From Ceratotherium simum simum (taxonomy: Eukaryota; Chordata; Mammalia; Perissodactyla; Rhinocerotidae): 64,000 bases of DNA. The notes beneath the pieces were generated by a model. The model saw nothing but the letters and a program-made list of their open reading frames with translations. It was not told the origin of the DNA and did not search any database. The position numbers were made by a program, and so were the translations under genes. The stretch covers positions 7,889,161 through 7,953,160 of the forward strand of contig NW_004454160.1 in the NCBI RefSeq assembly GCF_000283155.1, given 5' to 3'. Positions 1-10,966 of this stretch are shown piece after piece (the first letter of the stretch is position 1; each line of letters starts with the position of its first letter).

Positions 1-410
1 CTTACTTGGATGGCTATCCTGATGTGTGTTGCCTGTTTGCAATTTATGGTTTTGTGCCTCTTGTTCACCTCTTGTGTGGCATTTAACTTGTCCAGATTCT
101 GGTTCCCCTTGATGTGGCTAAGGCAAGTATACACAAGACAAAATAATGAGGTGTGTCTGCATGGGGGGAAGAGGGAATGGTGAAAACAACGGCTGCAGTA
201 GAATGGTGTATTCTGAGCTTGGTGAGAGTTAATATGATTTTGGCTTTGGAGCACTGAGTAGGCCTGCTGTCCTGGAGGTAGGTAGCACACAATGAAGGGT
301 ATTGCTCTACTATAGGATTTTCCAGTTTCTTTCTTGCTACTAGATTAGAGATATACTACATATACTTCTCTTGCAAACAGTGAGAGGTATATGTACATCT
401 AGATTTAGGG

Positions 411-627
411 GTCAGCATGGTGGTTAAGCCACTGTGCCAGCACTGTGGCATAGTGGTTAAGTTCATGTGCTCCGGTTCAGTGGCCTGCATTTGCGTGTTT
501 GGATCCTGGGCATGGACCTATACCACTCGTCAGCCATGCTGTGGTGGCGACCGACATACAAAATAGAGGAAGACTGGCACAGATGTTAGCTCAGAGCAAA
601 TCTTCCTCAGCAAAAAAAAAAAAAAAA
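411..627 (+). repeat. Old ERE-type SINE
   Basis: A diverged tRNA-derived SINE. It keeps GTGGCATAGTGGTTAAGTTC, a degraded B box (GTTTGGATCCTGGGC), GTCAGCCATGCTGTGGTGGC and a tail of GATGTTAGCTCAGAGC followed by CTTCCTCAGC and a 16-base A run. Mismatches throughout and loss of the 5' GGGCCGGCC start mark it as older than most EREs in the window. Confidence 0.8.
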
Positions 628-2659
628 GATTTTAAAGAGGACTTTCCAAAGCAGGATAAAATGAAAGCTCTCAGTCTGAAACCACGAGTTTAAAGACACT
701 AGAGAGAAAAGAACTTATCTATAGCATTGGCTCGGAGTCTGGTGTGGTAGGCTGTCCACTGCAAAGGATGAAGTGGGCCATTTCAGTCACTGTGGCCATG
801 GTGACCAAAATGGAACCATGGGCCTGGGATGGGAGAAAATTGTGGATGAAGTTGTAAGGAAATCCACTGGGTCTCTTAAACTTGAATCCTAATCTGCCAA
901 AGGTGACAATGGAAGAGAATCTCCACATAGGGAGGGGACTGTCAAATTGTTACTAAAACCCTTGTTCTGAGGTTAAACTTTTCCTTGGGGATCTTTCATA
1001 AACCACCATTGAGACCAAGAGAACTCAGGGGGGAAGCACTCCTCTTTTTGTCTGCTTCTTAAATACCGTAGCAGAGACCAACCTGGAATAGACTAGGCTA
1101 TTTGTTTGCCCCACTCTCTATCTGCCTACCTATTCATTTTCTAACCCCCACACAATTTTCTGTCATTGTTTTCCCCTTTATATTGATTAAAAATAAAGTG
1201 TTAGGAGTTTAAACAACTCTATTTCCTTTGGAACTACTGAATAATGTATTATGTAGAAATGTCAAACACACTTGGATTGTAGTTAGTGCTGTATGGGGAA
1301 GTGCTTCAGGCAGTACATTTGAAACATTTGAATGTGGATACCTAGAAGGGTATGGACTCCCTTTCACCATACTGCTCACCACTCATTATCTTATACTGGG
1401 CTTAACTTTCCCCAGTCCTTGAAAGCTTTTCAATTTGAATCTTTGATTTAGATTAAATTGGACAAAAAGTTCAGGGATAAGTAGAATGATGCACTAATAA
1501 ACAGACTTACAAAACATTAATATTTACCTTCATTTTTAGGTCTCCAGGAAAGCGTCTTTGCTTGGCTCCTACTAGGCAGTTCTGTGGCAGATGCCATTTC
1601 CCCTGTATCAGTGAGGAGGGCTCTCAACATTTCTTAACTTATCTAAGTCCAAACCCTAAAAAGGTAAATCCAGAAGTGCTACCTTCTACCTGTTGTGTTC
1701 CAAGTTTTTCTGTTTAAAGATTCTCTTCTTCAAACGACTGATAATGACAACATCTACCTTATTTAGGGAAACCTTTACACCCTACCCAAAGGGGTATGGT
1801 CTTGTTCTACAACTGCAAAAATATAGTCCTCTCAGAGTACAATACAACAGGCATAATATCTGAACTGATGATTTGCACAAAAGGTAAGAGGGAGAGGCTT
1901 CATTCTGTTAATATACAGCTCAGAAGTGGGGTAGGTAGCCCCTGGACCTCACCCGGGAACTGGTATCATCAGTTCTGCGTATTACAGGGCACTGTGGCAG
2001 ATTCAGTGTTCTCAGATTCAGGGTGTCACAGATTGAGTTCTGTGATTTATTTACACCTCAGCTTGTTCACCAGTGCAGCAGTATCAAGAGCCAGTTAGAA
2101 CACCCAGATCTGGCTCCCCAGGCAGGTGGATATATAAAGCTAGTCATTATGATCTACGAGGCCTCCTTCGTTGCATGCACCCCTCTCCTAAGTCACACTA
2201 GGCTTGAGGTGCAGTTGCTCAGGAGTTCCAACTGCCTGCTTCTGCTGTTGGGTGAGGGCCATAAGATCCAAGTTCTCACACTAAAAGACCTCTCAGCATG
2301 AAATATGGGTGCCAAGACACCCAAAACTTCCTGGAATGTAGGTGATCTTAAAACTAAGTTGTTCAAAAAACGTGCCTCAATGTCTCTGCCCCAAACTTAG
2401 CTGCCTAGAGATTTACAACTATCTGAAATTCAGATAAGCAGAGGGTAGCTCCTGCAGTGCACTTTCTGGCTTTCACGGCCAATAGCTTTAGTAATGATTG
2501 TTTAGCTCTGCCAGGGATAGAAGGAACCTAGATCAGGCTCTTCCTAAGTCAAGATGACCTTCAAACTCTGTGGATTAGTCTCCTATGGTAGTAATAGTTA
2601 TAAACAACAATTTCTACTCATGTATTTTTGGTGAGAACTAAATGATAACTACTTCCTGA

Positions 2660-2842
2660 TGACTGCAGACAATACCGATTATGTGACCTTGGGCAAGTTA
2701 TTAACCTCTATCTGTATCTGCCTGTAAAATGGGAATTTTAATAGTACCTAGTTTATAGCATTTTTATGAGTAGTAAATGAGTTAGTATGTGTAAAGTGCT
2801 TAGATCAATGTCTGGCATATAGCAAATATTCCCTAAATCCTA
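2660..2842 (+). repeat. MIR SINE
   Basis: Contains the MIR core order in sense: TGTGACCTTGGGCAAGTTA, then TGTAAAATGGGAATTTTAAT, then GTGTAAAGTGCTTAGATCAA and GGCATATAGCAAATATTCC. It is diverged, as expected for this ancient mammalian family. Confidence 0.8.
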
Positions 2843-2849
2843 GCCTGGA

Positions 2850-2940
2850 GAGGTAAAATGGTTTGCCTAAGGATAAAGAGCTATTAAGTGCCAAGTATCA
2901 AAGTTGGAACTCAGGAGATCTGGCTCCTGGGTCCACATTG
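2850..2940 (-). repeat. MIR fragment, antisense
   Basis: Antisense MIR core: GGTAAAATGGTTTGCCTAAG, GAGCTATTAAGTGCCAAG and AGTTGGAACTCAGGAGATCT, ending in GGCTCCTGGGTCC. The fragment is short and sits immediately next to a sense MIR. Confidence 0.55.
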
Positions 2941-3430
2941 TGAACCTACCACACTCTGCTCCTTTATAAGCCTTCTCCTGAGGTTTCCTAGGAAACCTTA
3001 TTCTACTACTTACCACTGCATTCTATAGTTCAGGCCCTGATAAGTCCACATCTGAGCCAGTCCTATTTTGTCTTCCTAACTTGACTCTCCTACCATCTAC
3101 CCTGAATGCTACTACGATCTTAAGAATCCTAAGCACCGTTGTTCTAGGTCCTGGCCACCCCAATGACCTGAAGTGCCTTCCTCCTCTGCATTTATCAAAG
3201 CTAAGAAGCAGTTACCAAGTACTCATAAGCAGTACTGGGCCACAGATTCCATACTGTCTTCTAATGTGTTGAATTGTTGCTGAAAACTGTTGTTGTGTGA
3301 AACAGGCAGAGTTGGTGAGAGGAAAGCACATGGGAGCTCTCAGAACCTGATCCTTCAATCCCCACTTGACCACAATCTCAGGTTTTTCATTTGCAATACA
3401 GGCCAGGCCAACCTCACAGGGTAGTTACCA

Positions 3431-3480
3431 GGGGGGAGAGGGAAGGGCGGGGAGGGGGGATGGAAGGGCAGGGTTGGGGC
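3431..3480 (+). other. G-rich tract, potential G-quadruplex
   Basis: Six or more runs of three or more G (GGGGGG, GGG, GGG, GGGG, GGGGGG, GGG, GGG, GGGG) lie within 50 bases and are separated by 1-5 bases. This pattern can fold as a G-quadruplex on the + strand. It lies about 1.3 kb upstream of the probable SLC16A1 start. No functional evidence is visible. Confidence 0.5.
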
Positions 3481-3707
3481 ATGCAGCAAGTCCTTATCAA
3501 ATGTTGGTTGATTTCTGCCTGACTCAATCTCCCCAAAGAACTTGTAAGCTCTTTGAAGGCAAGAGCCTTGACTCATACATCTTTGGTATTTCTCAGAAGT
3601 CCTGGACATTAGAGGCACTTCATGAGTATTTAATCTGATCACTTCAACAGCTACACTTCGGTATCTGGGCTTGCTCAAGAACCTACAATGGCTCTTATGA
3701 CAAAATC

Positions 3708-3905
3708 AGGCTCTGGAGTCTGACTTCAATGTTGGTCACTTACCAGCTCCGTGACCTCTGGAAAACTACTTAATCTCTCTGAGCCTCAGGTCCCTTATTT
3801 GTAAAATGTTAACAGTAGTACCTACTTCACAGGGTTGTGAGGATAATTCAGATGAACTGCTAAATATATAATCAGCCCTTTAAAACAGTTAGCTATAATT
3901 ATATC
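3708..3905 (+). repeat. MIR SINE
   Basis: Sense MIR: CTCTGGAGTCTGACTTCAAT, CCGTGACCTCTGGAAAACTA, CTCTGAGCCTCAGG, TTTGTAAAATGTTAACAGTA and AGGGTTGTGAGGATAATTCA. Confidence 0.85.
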
Positions 3906-4044
3906 CTGTCCCAAACATTCAGTGTCCATAAAAATCTGGCCTCTCTGCATTCTCCTTTCTCCATGTTTCCGACACACCCTCCCCCTTGGGACCAGTCTCG
4001 CCTCCCTCTGACCTGCTTTCCCGACTTCTATGTTTAACACCCAC

Positions 4045-4255
4045 CATTCATCAAATGCCACAGGCCAGGCTCTGTAGTAAGCAAGTTCCCTAAATTCTCG
4101 CATAAAAACCACCAAAAGCGCCTTTGAGGTCGGTTCTATTACTGTTGCCATTTTAGAGAACAGAAAACAGGCCCGGAGGGGTTGAGCGACTTCCCCGAGG
4201 TCACTGAACTCAAACGGCGAGGCCACCGCCCAAGCTCTTAACCGCCGGCCTCTCA
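4045..4255 (-). repeat. MIR SINE, antisense, at the CpG-island edge
   Basis: Antisense MIR: GCCACAGGCCAGGCTCTGTA, then CGGTTCTATTACTGTTGCCA, TTTTAGAGAACAGAAAACAG, GGTTGAGCGACTTCCCCGAG and CAAGCTCTTAACCG. The right end has CpG-rich substitutions, so the SLC16A1 CpG island appears to extend into the relic. Confidence 0.8.
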
Positions 4256-4440
4256 GCCTCTTCCCGGGTCCCAGATGCACCCGCGTCCATTCAAACCCTG
4301 CCCAGTCCCTCCACTTCCACTCGCTTCCCGGCTCCTCCGCGCGCCCATCGCCCCCCACACCTGAGTCAGGCCCCTGGGGGCACGCCCCATCGGTCCTTGG
4401 CGGCTTTTCCCTTTTCTCCGCCAGAAACTGAGGGTGAGAC

Positions 4441-4448
4441 TGACGTCG
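4441..4448 (+). promoter_or_regulatory. CRE-like site
   Basis: TGACGTCG differs from the CREB/ATF palindrome TGACGTCA by one base. It lies inside the CpG island about 350 bases upstream of the probable start. Binding is inferred only. Confidence 0.4.
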
Positions 4449-4583
4449 GTGTCCGGGACGCGCCTAGGTCACCGCGAGCTCCCGGGACGGCGGGGCCGAG
4501 AGGCACGTCCCGCAGAGGAGCGCTGCAGCTCGGCCCGCGCCGCATAGCGGGGGCGCCGCGCCCGGCTCTGCCCGGCAGCCGGT

Positions 4584-4589
4584 CACGTG
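4584..4589. promoter_or_regulatory. E-box CACGTG
   Basis: A perfect palindromic CACGTG in context GGTCACGTGG, the preferred USF/MYC-MAX class, about 200 bases upstream of the probable start. USF proteins and MYC have been linked to MCT1 transcription, so the site is a plausible element. Binding is not shown here. Confidence 0.5.
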
Positions 4590-4733
4590 GCGGGGAGGGG
4601 GCGCGGCGCGCGCGAGCGACGGAGCGACCGAGCGGGCGCGCACGCCTGAAATCGTGTGGAGGCGCGAGTCCCAGTTCGGGTGTATGTATAGGGGGGAGGG
4701 GGCGGCGGCCGGGAGAGCCGACTCCGCCTCCTT

Positions 4734-4744
4734 TGCGCATGCTC
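4734..4744 (+). promoter_or_regulatory. NRF1-like site
   Basis: TGCGCATGCTC closely matches the NRF1 consensus (YGCGCAYGCGC), with one mismatch near the end. It lies just upstream of the TATA-like motif, a common arrangement in CpG-island promoters of metabolic genes. Confidence 0.45.
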
Positions 4745-4757
4745 GGGCCCCAGCGGG

Positions 4758-4765
4758 TTATAAGG
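4758..4765 (+). promoter_or_regulatory. TATA-like motif
   Basis: TTATAAGG is the only AT-rich core-promoter motif in this part of the island. A start about 25-32 bases downstream would fall near 4785-4795, just before the GAGCGAGCGAACGAGG stretch that looks like 5' leader. Confidence 0.45.
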
Positions 4766-4787
4766 CAGACTCGCGGGCCCGGCCCGA

Positions 4788-4931
4788 CAAAGTGCTAGTG
4801 AGCGGCTACGGAGTAGCCGGCCGCGTGGGTGCCGGAGCGAGCGAACGAGGCAGCGAGCGAAGGACGCGACCTGGACCTGGGGTCCCGCGGAACTCTAGCC
4901 GCGCGGCCGCGTCACGCACGCGCTCGGCGCC
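4788..4931 (+). other. SLC16A1: Probable non-coding exon 1 of SLC16A1
   Basis: Inferred 5' UTR exon. The start is placed from the TATA-like motif. The end is placed at a possible donor GCC|GTGAGC at 4932. Alternative donors ACG|GTTAGT (4949) and TGG|GTAACG (4958) are also weak, so the 3' edge is uncertain by about 30 bases. The ATG of SLC16A1 is in the next exon, and the leader there begins after TTTCAG at 29244, which requires an upstream non-coding exon. Confidence 0.5.
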
Positions 4932-6552
4932 GTGAGCCGCGCATAACGGTTAGTTGGGTAACGGCCGGCGGCGGGGCTTGGCGCGGACCCCGCGGTGCCC
5001 GCGGTGCCCTCGCTGCCTCGGCGAGGTCGGAGGGAGCTTCGGGGAGCGGAGATCTTGGCCTCTGGGGGAGGGAGGCAGCCCGGCGGGGGCACGTTGGCGG
5101 CGGGCAGCCGCGTGGCCCCAGAGTCAAGCGTTGGTGAAGGAGACCTTGAAGCGCTGGGGACAGCGCCGCTCCCAGCCGAACTACGGCCCGGTGGTCAGGT
5201 GCCGGCCACCGGCCTGGCCATCGTGGTGCCGGTGACCTTGGGGAAGTCGCTTCCTCTGTAGTCTTCAGTAGGCTCCCCATGAGATGCTTTTGATCTGGAA
5301 AAAGGACAACGTGGGGCTGATTCACGTGGTGCCTCCTGGCGGCGTTCTGCTCCAAGGGAAGGGACTCGGGGCTGGAGTTATTTTGGACTCGTGGCATGCC
5401 CGCCCCAGCCTCCTCGGCCAGCCAATCCTTGTCCCACTGGTGACTTGCGATAGTGGTTTGAGGAGCTGCAGTCCCCGCGGCCAAGGCGTGACTGCAGGGT
5501 TCGAGTGGACTTTGCCGAGGGGACCGGGCACCTGGCAGACTCCCAGGACTGCTGCTGACGGGGGCCCTTTGTCATTCAACCTGTGGCTGCGGCACGGCTG
5601 CCGCAGTGCCCTCAGGTCTCAGGCGGCCCTGTTGGGAGGAATCTGAAGGATAGCGCTACACTTGGTCAGATGCACGCTGTGTGTTCCAAGTACATCGTTT
5701 TTCCCACGTGCATTTTAACATTTCATTTCTTTGTCATGACTTATTTGGTGCGACAAGCAGTTGCCAAAACTAGTTTGTGATTAATCTTAACCAGAAAACA
5801 AACGTTATTACTACTTTATCTGAGTTTCCAGTGTCTGCTTATAAACTAGGCTTCTACTGATAACAGTAAGATGTTTAGGAGCTACGTTATTCACCATAAC
5901 TAGTTTTGAAATTGAAATTTATTTTCACAAATTATTCTGGTTTCGAAATAAAAGATGTACATGTCAGTGCCCTGAAAACATGTGGGATTAGTAACTCCTG
6001 GCATGTTATGATAGGGTGAACTCTGAAGTGTGTGAGAGTTTGGAAGAATGTGATAAGGAATTAGCCATTAATAAACAGTTTTGATGTGAGCTACCAGCCC
6101 AGTGAGGGGAAGCAGAGGCTGTATCTTTGGCTTTTTAGTTAGGCATTAAATAGTACCCCTAAATCCAAGTTTTATACCCTGGGGTACAACTTTGTCCTTC
6201 AATTGCCGTAGAAATGATAAAGAATTCAAGACATCTAACCCTTAAAACTAGTAGTGGATATGTGTTATTTAAACAAAAGTTGAACATACTTCAGTAGTTA
6301 ATTCAGTGTTTGGATAGATGCTGTTCTTTCATAGGATTGCAGTGACTCTTTTTAAATATGCAGGTTAATGGTCTGGGGAGCATTTTGTGAGATTTTTATA
6401 GCTGAATAGGTTTAAAGGTTTAGTAGTAAGCTTAACATAAGAGGCTATAACATACCTAAACAGATTAAAAAGGAAAAAAAAAAGATCATACCACCATAGG
6501 ATGAAACCAACTTATTAGTGTTTCAATAGTTGACATATAGTTTGACCTTTTA

Positions 6553-6771
6553 TTTTTTTTTTTTTTAAAGATTTTATTTATTCATTTTTTTTCCCCCCAA
6601 AGCCCCAGTAGATAGTTGTATGTCATAGGTTCACATCCTTCTAGTTGCTGTACGTGGGACTCGGTCTCGCGTTGGACGGAGAAGTGGTGCCTCGGGGCGC
6701 GCCCGGGATCCGAACCCGGGCCGCCAGCATCAGAGCGCGCGCACTTAACCGCTAAGCCACGGAGCCGGCCC
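6553..6771 (-). repeat. ERE SINE, type A
   Basis: Minus-strand copy with the T-rich tail at the left and GAGCCGGCC at the right. A perfect 15-base target-site duplication, TAGTTTGACCTTTTA, flanks it at 6538-6552 and 6772-6786. Confidence 0.95.
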
Positions 6772-7244
6772 TAGTTTGACCTTTTAAATATTAATGCATA
6801 TATTAACTCTGGAAAAGATCTTAATGACAAACTAGTCAGTTCCCTTATTTTACAGATTAGGAAACTGAGGTTGAAGAGGTTAGGTAACTTATCATCTTAG
6901 GTCTGAAAACTTGTTAATGGTTGGGTGGGAATTATATGTGTCTTTTGACTCCCATTTGATCAGATTGGCACTCCTGAGCTTTGTCTAAAATTATAAATAT
7001 GGATATAAATGATTTCCTGCTGAACATAGATATTTTGAATAATAACTTTTCCCAACTTTTTGAGTCTTTCATTCCCCTGTGTTTTCATTTCACTTCGTAA
7101 TATGCATTTCTGTGGAGATCTTAGGTCCCTGTAAATGCCTACATGGCCAATCTGTTTTTGTTGCAGGTGAGAACTAGGAAGATGGGACTTGGATATGAGA
7201 AAAACAGTCCAGAAAGTTGTGAATTTTTATGTATTCAGCAGTTT

Positions 7245-8050
7245 GTTTTTGGCTACCGGGCACAATGAGAGACTTAGGATTCAGCAGTGAACAAGTTCCA
7301 GAACTATGCCTCCTGGAGTTTATAGTCTAACTGGAAAACAAATAAATATATAATTACCACAACAAGTTCTTTACAAACAAGTATAGAGTGTTATGATAGA
7401 GGAAGTACAGGTTCCTATGGGAACAAATACTTTATTGTGTAGGTGTGAGAAGATACCCAAGTTAGTGTAGAAGCAATCTGGGTAGGCCTCTCTGAGGAAA
7501 TGCTATTTAACCTGAGACTTGAAGGATGAATAGGAGCTAGCTAGCTAGGCCAGGGAGTAATGATGGAAGGAGCATGCCAGACATGAGTGCTGAAGCTACA
7601 AAGTACAGTCCGGGGTGCACTGGAAAAACTGAAAGAATTTCACTGAAGTTAAAGCATAAAGAGGGAGCAGAGAGAATGGGGAGAGATGGAATTTGGAGAA
7701 GTAGACAGTATCAGATAATGGAAGGCCTTATAAGTCAATTTAAGGAATTAAGGAAGGGACTAGGTCAGAAAATTTAAGAAAGCGCTCTTGTCTTGAAACT
7801 AATCAAAAGCAGTTTAAGGGTTTTAAATGGGGCTGCGGATAGCATGATCATATTTTGCATTTTAGGAATATCTCTCTGGCTATAATGTGGAGAACAGGTG
7901 GGAGGGAGGCTCAGAGTGTTGTGAGACCACAGTGACGGACAAGATGAACAGTAGTGGGAGGAACGAAGAGAGAGGGGAACAGACAGGATTCATTGGTGGA
8001 CTAGATGTGGGGGACTGGGGAAGCCAGAGGACTTGAAGATATCTCCCAGG
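7245..8050. repeat. Ancient interspersed repeat, family unresolved
   Basis: Contains phrases seen in many mammalian loci, such as GGTAGGCCTCTCTGAGGAAA, ACCTGAGACTTGAAGGATGA, GGAAGGCCTTATAAGTC and GGAATATCTCTCTGGCTATA. The same series recurs at about 37.0-37.5 kb and 54.8-55.1 kb. It is clearly an old multicopy element, but I cannot name the family with confidence. Confidence 0.5.
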
Positions 8051-8254
8051 TTTCTAGTTTGAACAAATATGAGTTTATGAGTTTATTAGGTGGTATTTGT
8101 CTCCATTTAACCAATTGGGACATTAAGGGGTTGGGTGCCTAGCCCAGGGCTGCTCAGCTTGTAAGGCTTGGAAACAAAACTGTAATCCATTCCTGTCCTC
8201 TCTGTAGCTTTGTTGGAGTTATTGATAGTGATGTTTTTTTCTCATTTTTTTTTC

Positions 8255-8770
8255 CCTTCTAAACAATTTATTCTGGAAAATTTCAAACAATTGAGAGCCA
8301 CCACTGTTTCATCTATACCTCTACTTACCCCCCCCCACCCCCTACTGGATTATTGTGAAGCGAATCCTAGGTATATAATTATTTCATCTGTAAATATTTC
8401 AGTATATCTCTAAAAGATATGACTCTTAAAAAAATCATAACCACAATACCATTATCCCATCTTTAAAAATTAACATCACCAAATACCCAGGCAGTATTCA
8501 AATTTCCCTAAATTGTTTTGAAATAATTGGTTGGTTTGATTTGGAATCCAAACAAGGTCACGCATTATGTTTGGTTGGAGTGTCTTTTAATCTACAGGTT
8601 CCCCTTTCTCTCTTATTTTCCTCATAATTAATTTGTTGAAGTAACCAGGTTATTTTTCCTACAGTTCCCCTCATTCTGGATTTTGTTGAATGTGTCCCTC
8701 TGGTATAATTTTAACATGTCCTAGTTTAACATGTCCTTCTAACTCCTGTATTTCCTGTAAATTGATAGCT
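8255..8770 (-). repeat. L1 3' fragment, antisense
   Basis: Reads as the complement of an L1M 3' region: GTTTCATCTATACCTCTACT, TGTAAATATTTCAGTATATC, ACCACAATACCATTATCCCA, ATCCAAACAAGGTCACGCAT and TTCCTGTAAATTGATAGCTA. Confidence 0.75.
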
Positions 8771-9005
8771 AGAGTGAAGACTTTGAGCAAGCTTAGATCA
8801 ATTCAGGTTTGATTTCTGAGAGTATGGGTGGTATGGGGGAGAGGGCAAATATAATTCATAGGTGGTGGTGTGTATTTCCATCAGGAGGCATATGTTATTT
8901 GGTTGTCTCTCATTCTGCTATATTAACAGCCTAGTTCCATTATTTCATTAGTGGTTTGCAAATGACAATAATTTAACTGTGCCTTTAATTCTAACATTCC
9001 TTCTT

Positions 9006-9315
9006 TTCTTTTCTTTTTTTTTTGTGAGGAAGATCAGCCCTGAGCTAACATCCATGTTTAATCCTCCTCTTTTTGCTGAGGAAGACCGGCTCTGAGCTAA
9101 CATCTATTGCCAATCCTCCTCCTTTTTTTTTCCCCCCAAAGCCCCAGTAGATGGTTGTATGTCATAGTTGCACATCCTTCTAGTTGCTGTATGTGGGACG
9201 CGGCCTCAGCATGGCCGGAGAAGCGGTGTGTTGGTGCGCGCCCAGGATCTGAACCTGGGCCGCCAGTAGCAGAGCGCGCGCGCGCACTTAACCGCTAAGC
9301 CACGGGGCCGGCCCT
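9006..9315 (-). repeat. ERE SINE, type AB (long form)
   Basis: About 310 bp, minus strand. From the left it shows the B-type tail (GTGAGGAAGATCAGCCCTGA, then GAAGACCGGCTCTGAGC), then the CCCCAAAGCCCCAGTAGAT junction and the A-type head to GGGGCCGGCC. Imperfect 15-base duplications (CTAACATTCCTTCTT and CTACCATTCCTTCTT) flank it. The whole therefore inserted as one composite element. Confidence 0.92.
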
Positions 9316-10002
9316 CTACCATTCCTTCTTAATTGATTAACTAGACTACCTCTATAAAGAGAAGTAGTTTGAATAGGAAGAACAAGTTAAATTAAAGTTT
9401 GTGTTTTTTAACACAATATCATATATGATTGAGACACTATCGTTATGGAGAAATGTATTTAAATGTATCAAGATGTATCCTCATTAAAAGCCAGTAGTGT
9501 ATTAAAATGTTTTTAGGACTTGATATTAACATTTAAAGTAGCTTTTAATATTTGTAATATTTAGAATTTCTGTTCTTAAACTGATAGGATTTCTTTTGGT
9601 CTTCTCTGTTCTTTCTCTCAAAGAGCTTATCTGTTCTCATTGCTTTGGGGGAATTTCTGGTAGAATCACTACCAAATCTAAATCTCTAGCTGTAACCAGA
9701 TTACAGATTTTAAGTTCCTTGAGGACAGGGGTTGACTACCCTTATCAATGATCTGCTTTTCTAGTTATCTCTTGGACGTTTCAAACTTAATATGTTGCCT
9801 AAAACTCATTATATCTGCCTGTTCTCAACTTCCCTTCATCCCCCAAACCTAGGTTTTTCTTCTGACTACCATTCTAAAACATCTCTGAATCGTCTTAATA
9901 CTTCTCTAGTGGGCCCCCTGCCCTACTAAATGCAGTTATGTGCCAAACCTTTCTCCTCTGTGTTATCTCTTGTATCCATTCCTCTCCCCCTTTTTCATTC
10001 TT

Positions 10003-10235
10003 TTTTTTTTTGTGAGGAAGATCAGCCCTGAGCTAACATCTGTCGCCAATCCTCCTCTTTTTGCTGAGGAAGATTGGCCCTGAGCTGACATCGTGCCCAT
10101 CTTCCTCCACTTTATATGGGACGCCACCACAGCATGGCTTGACAAGCGGTGCATCGGTGCGTGCCCGGCTCTGAACCCGGGCTGCCAGCAACGGAGCGCA
10201 CGTTCTTAACCGCTACACCATGGGGCCGGCCCCCC
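10003..10235 (-). repeat. ERE SINE, type B
   Basis: Minus-strand copy: T run, GTGAGGAAGATCAGCCCTGA, TATGGGACGCCACCACAGC, GGGGCCGGCC. Similar sequence (TTTCATTCTT) at both ends is consistent with a target-site duplication. Confidence 0.92.
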
Positions 10236-10407
10236 CTGTTTCATTCTTATTACCGCTCCCTAGTTTAGGCTGCTGCCACGATTGGTAGAGTGGCCTTTTA
10301 CCTTCTTTTACTGTCTATCGTTGCCATCCCCCTTCTCCAGTCTGTCCTACGGTGTGCTGCCGGTTCCGATTGTGTCATTTTGCTAACCAAAACTTTTTGT
10401 GGCTTTT

Positions 10408-10966
10408 TGGAACAGTGTGGATGGTGAGGCACAGCCCCCATCCTGTGCACGTCCCACTTTGGGTTCTCCACCCTGCCCCCCCCACCACTGCCACCCGTGC
10501 CAGAGACTGCTCAGCCTTGCACTGGCCTTTCGTTGTTGTCCATGTGTAGCATGTAGACGTAAGGACACGTGATCAAGCGCTACACATCAAGTCCAGTGTA
10601 CATTGTCACCCCCATTCTCCACTGCAGCCTGAAGAACGGAATTCTTGTCTCAAACATTGAGGCGAGAGCTTTGACATTCTAGAAACTTGGAGTGGGGGGG
10701 CTGAAATATTAGGCAATACACTGGATTTGAGAATTTCCTTGGGGTCATAACTAAGCTGAACATTGATGGTCTACTGTAGTCCATCGGATTATTCTTTTTT
10801 GATTGAGGGAGGGGTGAAGGATGACTAGTGTTAGAGCCTGAAACTGTGGAAATGCTGCTAAAATTTTATATTGACAAACATTTTCTCGGTACTTCATTGT
10901 GATTTTTCATTAACTGACCATATTAAATTTATAATAAAAAATGCCCCTCAAAAACAAATAAACAAA
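10408..10966 (+). pseudogene. Probable processed retrocopy of an unidentified mRNA
   Basis: A 560-base non-repeat segment lies inside the L2 relic. It ends with AATAAA at 10933-10938, followed about 15 bases later by an A-rich tail (AAAAACAAATAAACAAAC). L2-like sequence is repeated on both sides (CAAAACTTTTTGTGGCTTT left, CAAACTTCTCATGGCTTTCT right), as a decayed target-site duplication would look. Poly(A) signal, tail and duplication are the marks of LINE-mediated retroposition. I do not recognise the parent. It may be only a 3' UTR, since no frame resembles a known protein. Confidence 0.45.

Larger units (their letters stand above)
1..4200. other. Upstream flank of SLC16A1, no protein gene
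   Basis: No open frame here resembles a known protein and none has a convincing exon structure. Recognisable content is one old ERE SINE near 411-627 and several MIR relics (listed separately). The stretches 1-410, 630-2650 and 2945-3700 hold nothing I can name apart from a G-rich tract at 3431-3480. In human, a divergent lncRNA (SLC16A1-AS1) starts at this promoter and runs away from SLC16A1. That transcript would occupy this flank on the minus strand here, but I cannot place its exons from sequence alone. Confidence 0.6.
4200..5300. promoter_or_regulatory. SLC16A1: CpG island promoter of SLC16A1
   Basis: Base composition changes sharply to GC-rich with dense CpG at about 4.2 kb and returns to AT-rich after about 5.3-5.6 kb. 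This is the only such island in the window. It sits 24 kb upstream of the first coding exon, where the non-coding first exon of SLC16A1 is expected. It holds a CRE-like TGACGTCG (4441), an E-box CACGTG (4584), a GC box GGGGCGG (4699), an NRF1-like TGCGCATGC (4734) and TTATAAGG (4758). In human the promoter is shared with a divergent antisense lncRNA. Open frames across the island in all phases are composition artefacts. Confidence 0.85.

Noticed and set aside
4366..5646. Many overlapping open frames of 60-190 residues on both strands
   Set aside because: They lie in the CpG island, where stops are rare by composition. They have Arg/Pro/Gly-rich readings in all phases and no family resemblance.
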